Source: JAFGIT01 sp016929465 [NCBI: Candidatus Coatesbacteria bacterium] | Lineage (GTDB): Bacteria; B130-G9 | Reading direction: 5' to 3' | NCBI GenBank assembly: GCA_016929465.1 | Contig: JAFGIT010000288.1 | Coordinates: 1-13,420 of the forward strand | DNA length: 13,420 nucleotides | The notes under the pieces: generated by a model | What the model was told of the DNA's origin: nothing | The model's database searches: none | Seen by the model: only the letters and a program-made list of their open reading frames with translations | In this document: one piece after another, positions 8,434 to 13,420 of the stretch | How positions within the stretch are numbered: the stretch's first letter is position 1 | Layout of the letters: each line of letters opens with the position of its first letter | Translations under genes and position numbers: made by a program

Positions 8434-8509
8434 CCGGCTTTTCTAGATAATCGCACTTGCTGGGAGATGGGCGCTCATGGATTACTTGGGACAAGTGGTC
8501 CGGTCTCGA

Positions 8510-11284
8510 CTAAGGCTCCTTGGCCGGGGCGATCTCGAATTCTCCGGACTCGACGAAGCCCAATCCGAGCCACTCGTCCTGGTCGGCCTTCTTGAAGCCG
8601 GTTCGCCATTTGTAGCGGCCCGGCGCGATATCATCCGGCAAGGATGCGGCGGGCAGGTCCTCGACTGTCATCACGTCTGTGTGTGCAGTTTGGTTCTTTC
8701 CTGCGGGCGTCGCGTTCTTCGACCAACTGGGGTAATAGAGCAAATTGCCGCTTGCATCCTCAATGGCCGCGTACCAGTCGGCGCTGACGCTCCCGGCGTA
8801 GTTCTTGAACCACTTTCTGAGCTGGACCTTCTCGCCCTGAGCGTATCGCTCCTTTTCCATCAAGATACTCGTCTGGGGGGCGAGATTGAGCCTCGCGGGA
8901 AAGCCGCCGTGCCCTCCCGTCCACAACACACCGTATTCTGCGAGAGACCGATCGGCATAGAGGCCATCGTAGGCGGCATTCATACCCGTTGAGGATGGCG
9001 ATGCGGCCCACGATAGTGGCAGGTCATGCAAGGCCTCCGAGGTCGGCTCATAGATTGCAATTCGGCCGAGACCGCTGTCCGCTGTCTGAGCGATTAGCCA
9101 CATCCTATCACCCATATCAGGCACGATGGCACAGACCCTTCGAACCGGGAATCCGAGGTCGTCGAGCCAGTATGTTTTAGTCGATTCATCCTCGATGCGG
9201 CACAAATACTGCCCCTTTTCGCCGCCGCCGGCTACATATAGAAAGTCAGAGTCGCTCACTGCGAAGGTGGTCGGATCTCCCGGCAGGAGATTCTGCTTGT
9301 CGATTCTGCGCCAGTCCTTTCCGGGAGAGCCGATAACAATTCCTTCTCGGTCAAGCAGATATAGCCTGTCTTTGCTGTCGATTCTCATTCCGAGGTATCC
9401 CACGCTAATGCCGTTATGCTCTTGTCGTTTGACCTTAGGGGCGGGCGAGTTGGTTGCCGTCCAGTTGCCCGGGCCGGCGGCTCCTTTCGCCTTTGTGAGT
9501 AGCCGTCCTTCTGTCAGCAACAGTTGATTGCCTCGACTATCGTCGAGAATCCCGATTATGCGTGTGAATTGGCTGTCTTTCGCCTTTATCTCCTCGGCGA
9601 GCCAGCCTGGGCATGACTTCCGGAAAAGAGTCGAAGAGCCCCACGCCCAAAGCTCATTCTGAATTGGGATAACTCCATAGGTGTATGTATTTATATCGCC
9701 TCTCTCAGGTGCAAGTAGCTGAAACTTGCCTTTTGAGAGCTTCACCGGAGTAGAGCCCTGTGTCATTAGAGCATCGCCCTCCGGAAGACCGACTATGAAG
9801 CTCGGTGACCCCTTGATGGGCAGCTCGGGTGATGGATTGTCCTTGTTATGCCATTTGCCCATACTGAAAACGTAGAAGCCGCCACCCATGTCGCCGAAAT
9901 AGGACTGCATCAGGCCCGCATAGACGGTGCCCAGGACTGTTCCGTCTGGGATAGCATCGATGCACTGGCACCGATGAAACGAGCCGAGTCTGACATCGAT
10001 TGTATGAAATGCCTTGCCGTCATATTTCGTGACATGACCGAAGCCGGAGAACCAGATGTTCCCATTTGGGTCTGAGATGATCTGGTCCACATCGTTATGG
10101 ATCAATAGGCCGGGAGCACTATCGGTCGTGAGCAGCACAGTCTTTCGTGTGTCGATGTTGTGCTTGGCGATCGCGTAAAAACGAAACTCAGAGGAGCTGG
10201 GCGGGTAAGCGGGAGCTTCCTCGACAGCGATCCAGATGTTGCCCTCTGCTTCGCCAAGAACGGCAGACATTCTCAACCCTTCAACTGAACCAAAACGCCA
10301 CGAGCGGGCGCCGAACGGGTCGTCGGGGTATTCTTGAAACTCGAACTCGCTCCCATTGAAAACGAAAATCCCCTGAAGGGTCACAACGCACATTGTCTTT
10401 CCTGATACAGTGCAAAGCGAGTAGTAGTTGCCGAGTATATGCTCCGAATAGTCCCTGACCAAGCCGTCCTTCATGTATCGGATAAGCCTTGGCTTTCCTA
10501 TCCCGAGCATGCACTTCGCCCAGAGGGCGCCGTCGCCATCGAAGGCCAAATCCACAAGCTCCAGACCGGGAAAGGGCCTGCCCTTATAGTCTCTGAGCAT
10601 GCGCCAGCCGTATGGTTCTCGGACGAAGAGGGCTCGATCGTCCAATCCTGAGGCTAGCAGCTCACCGTTTGGGCCTTTCCAGAGCTTTGTGCGCGTCGAG
10701 CCCGGACCTTCTTCACTCTTGAAGATCTTCCTTGAAGAGCAGTCTCGGGGGAGTATGGCGGCGCCTCCCGGGAAGCCCTGGAACACCTCATCCCCCACAC
10801 ACTTGACGTCGGTCACATGATTGTCATCACCCCAACTCGTCCGCTGGCAGGGCACTACAAGGAAATTGAGCGTGGTCGAGCTTCCGAACGGCGCGCTCTC
10901 GCCCTTTCGTGCTAGCCACACTTCTGCCTTGTATTCACCAGCCTCTGTGATTGGTGCTTCCTTTGATGGCAATTCCAGCTCGAAGAGCTTCGCCCAGCCT
11001 TTCCGAGATGATGGGGGCAATGTGATGGCTGAGAGTGCAGGGGCAGCCTTATCGGTAAAACCGGGCACATAGACCTGCTTGCCGGTAGGTGTATTTACCT
11101 TGATATAGAGGTCGTATTGCTCTTTTGAGTCGAGCCCCGAGATCTTCGCCCAAAGCTCTGTGCGGTCGGGTGGATAAATTAGTTCCTTGCTCAATCCGAA
11201 CTGCACTTGCACTACCTGGGCAGAATATGCACAGATAGCCAAAGAAATAACGGAGAATACCAATCCGAGCCAGACTATCCTCAT
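8510..11284 (-). CDS. Secreted beta-propeller protein (regulator-propeller-like) with Ig-like domains at both ends
   Basis: A 924-residue secreted protein of unknown function. Residues 1-22 are a signal peptide (MRIVWLGLVFSVISLAICAYSA). About 23-145 is an Ig-like beta domain (ELWAKISG, YDLYIKV, GEYKAEVWLA). About 150-795 contains repeated propeller blades of the two-component-regulator propeller style: DGALWAKCML, GNIWIAVEE, GNIWFSGFG followed by VTKYDGKAF, DRLYLLD, DRMWLIAQ, and YGVLWTGGHGG. About 803-924 is a second Ig-like domain (QLRKWFKN, DWYAAIED, APGRYKWR, SGEFEIAP). No transmembrane helix after the signal peptide, no kinase domain and no sorting tail is seen, so it is not a hybrid sensor kinase; it may bind a ligand or partner at the surface. 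ATG 11284 is chosen because GGGGAGGAGGGG lies just upstream. The in-frame GTG at 11305 precedes that site and would spoil the signal peptide. The next gene starts 164 bases after its stop. Confidence 0.9.
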   Translation of the reverse strand: MRIVWLGLVFSVISLAICAYSAQVVQVQFGLSKELIYPPDRTELWAKISGLDSKEQYDLYIKVNTPTGKQVYVPGFTDKAAPALSAITLPPSSRKGWAKLFELELPSKEAPITEAGEYKAEVWLARKGESAPFGSSTTLNFLVVPCQRTSWGDDNHVTDVKCVGDEVFQGFPGGAAILPRDCSSRKIFKSEEGPGSTRTKLWKGPNGELLASGLDDRALFVREPYGWRMLRDYKGRPFPGLELVDLAFDGDGALWAKCMLGIGKPRLIRYMKDGLVRDYSEHILGNYYSLCTVSGKTMCVVTLQGIFVFNGSEFEFQEYPDDPFGARSWRFGSVEGLRMSAVLGEAEGNIWIAVEEAPAYPPSSSEFRFYAIAKHNIDTRKTVLLTTDSAPGLLIHNDVDQIISDPNGNIWFSGFGHVTKYDGKAFHTIDVRLGSFHRCQCIDAIPDGTVLGTVYAGLMQSYFGDMGGGFYVFSMGKWHNKDNPSPELPIKGSPSFIVGLPEGDALMTQGSTPVKLSKGKFQLLAPERGDINTYTYGVIPIQNELWAWGSSTLFRKSCPGWLAEEIKAKDSQFTRIIGILDDSRGNQLLLTEGRLLTKAKGAAGPGNWTATNSPAPKVKRQEHNGISVGYLGMRIDSKDRLYLLDREGIVIGSPGKDWRRIDKQNLLPGDPTTFAVSDSDFLYVAGGGEKGQYLCRIEDESTKTYWLDDLGFPVRRVCAIVPDMGDRMWLIAQTADSGLGRIAIYEPTSEALHDLPLSWAASPSSTGMNAAYDGLYADRSLAEYGVLWTGGHGGFPARLNLAPQTSILMEKERYAQGEKVQLRKWFKNYAGSVSADWYAAIEDASGNLLYYPSWSKNATPAGKNQTAHTDVMTVEDLPAASLPDDIAPGRYKWRTGFKKADQDEWLGLGFVESGEFEIAPAKEP

Positions 11285-11286
11285 GT

Positions 11287-11298
11287 CCCCTCCTCCCC
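11287..11298 (-). promoter_or_regulatory. Strong ribosome binding site of the propeller gene
   Basis: GGGGAGGAGGGG on the minus strand, two bases before ATG 11284 with its GGAGG core 5-8 bases away. It sets the start at 11284 rather than the in-frame GTG at 11305. Confidence 0.75.
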
Positions 11299-11474
11299 GT
11301 AGCACCTAATCTTAAAACCTGAGCGGAAGTCTCTTCGCCAATCCGTTCTGCCCTCAATGCAGCAATCGGTCAACTCAGCATCAAGAGCGCAATCTTGCAG
11401 CTAGTAGCCATTGGAATCGTAATCGGAAGGCCCCCATTGAGTCAATGCGCTATTCCAAAATTGAATTCCGGAGA

Positions 11475-11506
11475 GCATTCGATCATTCAGAATCGATCGA
11501 GAATGC
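11475..11506. repeat. Imperfect inverted repeat (stem-loop)
   Basis: GCATTCGATC (11475-11484) pairs with GATC plus GAATGC (11495-11498 and 11501-11506) around a 10-base loop with a 2-base bulge. It lies about 40 bases after the stop of the doubtful small ORF in leftward reading. There is no T-run directly after it, so a terminator role is weak. It could be an operator-like palindrome upstream of the propeller gene. Confidence 0.4.
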
Positions 11507-11544
11507 GGCAAGAACAATGACAAGCAGCGAGAAGCTGGACATAT

Positions 11545-11841
11545 TCATCGGATCTGGCCGTAAGTCGAGCGATTCATCTGAAGCGCGAGGCTGATGATTC
11601 GCATCAGAGCGTCCCTGAATCGGCCGCAATGCCGGCTGCGGACACATCGAGCAGGGATGTTGGTTTTGGCTTCGTCCTTCATTATCACCCTCCGTAAGCG
11701 GTATTGTTCGCCAACACCCGAGGGGAGACGATAATCACTCCAGATCGAATTGTGCTGGATTATCCCCAATACTTTTTCAGTCTCCACGGCAGTTCCTCCC
11801 TGGCTCAAATATTTGGCCCAAAGCCGTTTAGGTGATAGCAT
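11545..11841 (-). CDS. Doubtful small basic ORF (98 codons, or 80 from an internal GTG)
   Basis: An isolated ORF starting at ATG 11841 or, more convincingly, at GTG 11787, which has GGGAGG (11795-11800) 7 bases upstream. The product is arginine-rich, especially in the second half (YRLRRVIM, RSRHCGRFRDALMRI), with a probable C-terminal amphipathic helix (ALMRIISLALQM). No signal peptide, membrane segment or known family is recognised, which sets it apart from its secreted neighbours. It could be a small cytoplasmic protein, the remnant of a longer gene, or chance. The good ribosome binding site is the main support. Confidence 0.3.
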   Translation of the reverse strand: MLSPKRLWAKYLSQGGTAVETEKVLGIIQHNSIWSDYRLPSGVGEQYRLRRVIMKDEAKTNIPARCVRSRHCGRFRDALMRIISLALQMNRSTYGQIR

Positions 11842-11994
11842 GTTGCTCTCATTCTCATATTAAGCAGATTCCTTGCCAAACTCCGCAGAATTTGCTTTTT
11901 TGCGCGTAGTTAATTGGGAATTCGAGAGTCTGGGCCGATTTTGGGGTGGTGCGAGTCTTCTCAATCTGTCGGCATGGCAGCTCAATAAAAGAAA

Positions 11995-12018
11995 AAGGGC
12001 GAACCGTAGTCCGCCCTT
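11995..12018 (-). terminator. Intrinsic terminator of the right-edge beta-helix gene, possibly bidirectional
   Basis: AAGGGCGGA and TTCGCCCTT (minus strand) form a 9-bp stem with one G-T pair and a 6-base loop (CTACGG), followed by the T-rich tail TTTCTTTTATT. It lies about 90 bases after the stop at 12110. Read on the plus strand the same stem is followed by CTTTATTT, so it may stop transcription both ways. It separates the right-edge gene from the rest of the cluster. Confidence 0.8.
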
Positions 12019-12109
12019 CTTTATTTCCTATCTATTCCGCGAGCATTTCACGGAGCCGCCTTCAGACTGGCGGCGACACATTTCGTCTTCTATTCAGTTC
12101 ACAATTCTA

Positions 12110-13420
12110 TCACTGTATTGGATAGTGGTAGCCGACGTCCACTGTGCCAGAGTCGAAGCTCTGGTCTGCTCGAGTGGTGAAGGTATCGAGGCCAGCATCA
12201 GCCGCCGATCTCGAACCAGCATCGACACATGGGCTCAGGGGACTCAGGTAGAAATCGCCCAGTGGGCCCGTCACGAAAGATGGATCTGCGTTCAGATTTC
12301 CCTGGCCTTCGTATCCACCCTCGATGTCGCAACAGGTTGCTGTTATCAAGGCTTCCTGGGTCCACAGCTCATCCCCGTCGTTCATCCAGACGATGCTGTT
12401 CTCCAGAGTAAGAGCACAACCCCTGCAGCTCCCGATACCGCTGCCTTCCGATTCGGCGAGGTTGTTGGTGACCGTGCAATTGACAACAGGAATCGCGCCC
12501 GAGCCGGTAAGGTATATTCCCCCTCCGTCCTGGGTGGCATAGTTATCATACAATAAGTTGTTCAGGATTCTCGGCTCGCTCGCGTCGCTGTATATTCCGC
12601 CACCCTTGTATGCTTCATTGCCGGCAAACCAGTTGTTCTCGAGGCCCGGCGTGCCTCCATCGTGACAGGAGACGCCGCCGCCATACTCGGCCTCATTCTC
12701 CATGATTGCATTGCCATTGATGGCTGGATAGCTAGCGTTTACGCATGCAATACCTCCGCCCTTGCCTCCTGAGAAGTTGGCGACAATGCGGTTTGTGTGG
12801 ACCTGTGCTGCGGAGTAGCCGTCGAAGTAGAGACCGCCTCCATCATCGGCGTAATTCAGCGTTATTTCGTTATTCGCGATCGCCTGTGAACCCGCATAGC
12901 AATAGATTGCACCGCCCCTTGCGGCAACGTTGTCTGTGATAAGGTTCGCGGCGATGGTTACCTCGCTTTCGTGGCAATAGATGCCAGCGCCTTCATCGGC
13001 ACCGTTATCGATGATCTCATTACCGATAATCTCTGGAGTTGATCCGCTGACGTAAATGCCAGCGCCGCGGCCATCAATCGTTCCCTCATCGAGGGCACTG
13101 CCGCCGGTGATGGTGCAGCCCTCAATCGTAAGATGGTGGACGTTATCGCAATATATGATGTGCTTCGCCTCATACTCGCCATCGAGAACGGTCATCTGCT
13201 GCCCATGGCCCTTGATCGACACCCAGCTCTCCATATAGAGCGGGAATGTCTCGCCGTTGGTAGATGCGGAATATACTCCGGGGCCGACGTTGATGGTGAC
13301 GGGATCTGCTTCCGAGCCATCTATACAGGCCAATGCGTGCGTTACGGTCTTGTATGGAGAGAGCTGCGATCCGTCATTCGCGTCGTCACCGGTCTCCGCG
13401 TTCACGAAGAAGCCGGTGCC
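12110..13420 (-). CDS. Right-handed beta-helix protein with DUF1565-type N-terminus, 5' end outside window
   Basis: 436 codons enter from the right edge in frame and end at the stop 12112-12110. The signal peptide is outside the window. The visible part opens with a DUF1565-like segment (GTGFFVNAETGDDANDGS). About ten beta-helix coils follow, with GAGIYC, GGAIYC and GGGIYS turns, an N-x-I strand and an NEA/DNA-type end. The end cap is SPCVDAGS then VDVGYHYPIQ. Both ends match the complete beta-helix protein at 6102-8345 (SASTNGETFPL against SSSTNGESFPL; DIEGGYEGQGN against CIEGGWDGEGN). It stops immediately after the end cap and has no C-terminal Ig-like domain. About 13 cysteines are present. 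It is probably a secreted surface or matrix protein; ligand and any enzyme activity are unknown. A terminator follows about 90 bases downstream, so it ends its own transcript. Confidence 0.92.
   Translation of the reverse strand, partial: GTGFFVNAETGDDANDGSQLSPYKTVTHALACIDGSEADPVTINVGPGVYSASTNGETFPLYMESWVSIKGHGQQMTVLDGEYEAKHIIYCDNVHHLTIEGCTITGGSALDEGTIDGRGAGIYVSGSTPEIIGNEIIDNGADEGAGIYCHESEVTIAANLITDNVAARGGAIYCYAGSQAIANNEITLNYADDGGGLYFDGYSAAQVHTNRIVANFSGGKGGGIACVNASYPAINGNAIMENEAEYGGGVSCHDGGTPGLENNWFAGNEAYKGGGIYSDASEPRILNNLLYDNYATQDGGGIYLTGSGAIPVVNCTVTNNLAESEGSGIGSCRGCALTLENSIVWMNDGDELWTQEALITATCCDIEGGYEGQGNLNADPSFVTGPLGDFYLSPLSPCVDAGSRSAADAGLDTFTTRADQSFDSGTVDVGYHYPIQ

Larger units (their letters stand above)
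11285..12109. other. 825-base gap without a secure gene
   Basis: Between the propeller gene and the right-edge beta-helix gene there is no recognisable coding sequence. It holds a terminator (11995-12018), a doubtful small ORF on the minus strand (11545-11841), a stem-loop (11475-11506) and weak promoter-like hexamers. One of these is TTGACT (11445-11440), 18 bases, then TACGAT (11421-11416) on the minus strand, which could serve the propeller gene. No tRNA cloverleaf, direct repeat array or transposon end was seen. Confidence 0.6.

Noticed and set aside
11479-11541. 19-codon minus-strand ORF with a hydrophobic start, just after the small ORF
   Set aside because: It looks like a signal peptide fragment but is very short and has no ribosome binding site. 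Treated as chance.
11873-12556. 227-codon plus-strand ORF
   Set aside because: It runs through the terminator stem and then antisense to the beta-helix gene. No domain was recognised.

Overview
The window is a leftward-transcribed (all minus strand) cluster of large, secreted, multidomain proteins. Five substantial genes are visible, two of them cut by the window edges. Every gene whose 5' end is visible begins with a Sec-type signal peptide. The proteins use extracellular folds: subtilisin (S8) catalytic domains, FG-GAP/VCBS and regulator-type beta-propellers, Ig-like and PKD modules, cysteine-rich right-handed beta-helices with DUF1565-type N-termini, and a formylglycine-generating-enzyme-like (FGE/SUMF1, C-type-lectin-like) domain. 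There are no housekeeping genes, RNA genes, CRISPR arrays or mobile elements. Moderate-to-high GC, strong Shine-Dalgarno sequences and this domain repertoire suggest an uncultivated heterotrophic bacterium of the kind found among Planctomycetota, Myxococcota/deltaproteobacterial lineages or candidate phyla. The phylum cannot be fixed from this sequence. No LPXTG, PEP-CTERM or obvious type IX sorting tail is seen on the complete C-termini.

Layout in transcription order (right to left): (1) 13420-12110, the 3' part of a beta-helix protein, followed by a good, possibly bidirectional, intrinsic terminator at 11995-12018. (2) An approximately 825-base gap that holds only a doubtful 80-98 codon ORF (11545-11841) and a stem-loop (11475-11506). 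(3) 11284-8510, a secreted beta-propeller protein with Ig-like domains at both ends. (4) 8345-6102, a second, complete beta-helix protein with the same framework as (1) plus an added C-terminal Ig-like domain. (5) 5883-1684, a 1399-residue subtilase carrying seven FG-GAP-type calcium motifs, Ig-like and PKD modules and a C-terminal FGE-like domain. (6) 1658 to beyond base 1, a second subtilase that is a clear tandem paralogue of (5), starting 25 bases after its stop and running off the window.

The genes look like parts of one extracellular programme: two proteases, probably co-transcribed, with probable surface or matrix beta-helix proteins and a propeller protein. The same Ig-like C-terminal module appears to recur in three otherwise unrelated proteins (2823-2488, 6455-6105, 8878-8513), which hints at a shared surface or partner. 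The most original regulatory observation is a perfect stem-loop in the leader of the large protease gene (6066-6086). Its loop region is complementary over 9 bases to that gene's own ribosome binding site (5887-5895), a possible translational switch. Nothing here amounts to a recognisable defence, secretion or biosynthetic system. The interest lies in unusual domain fusions, paralogy and the leader RNA.
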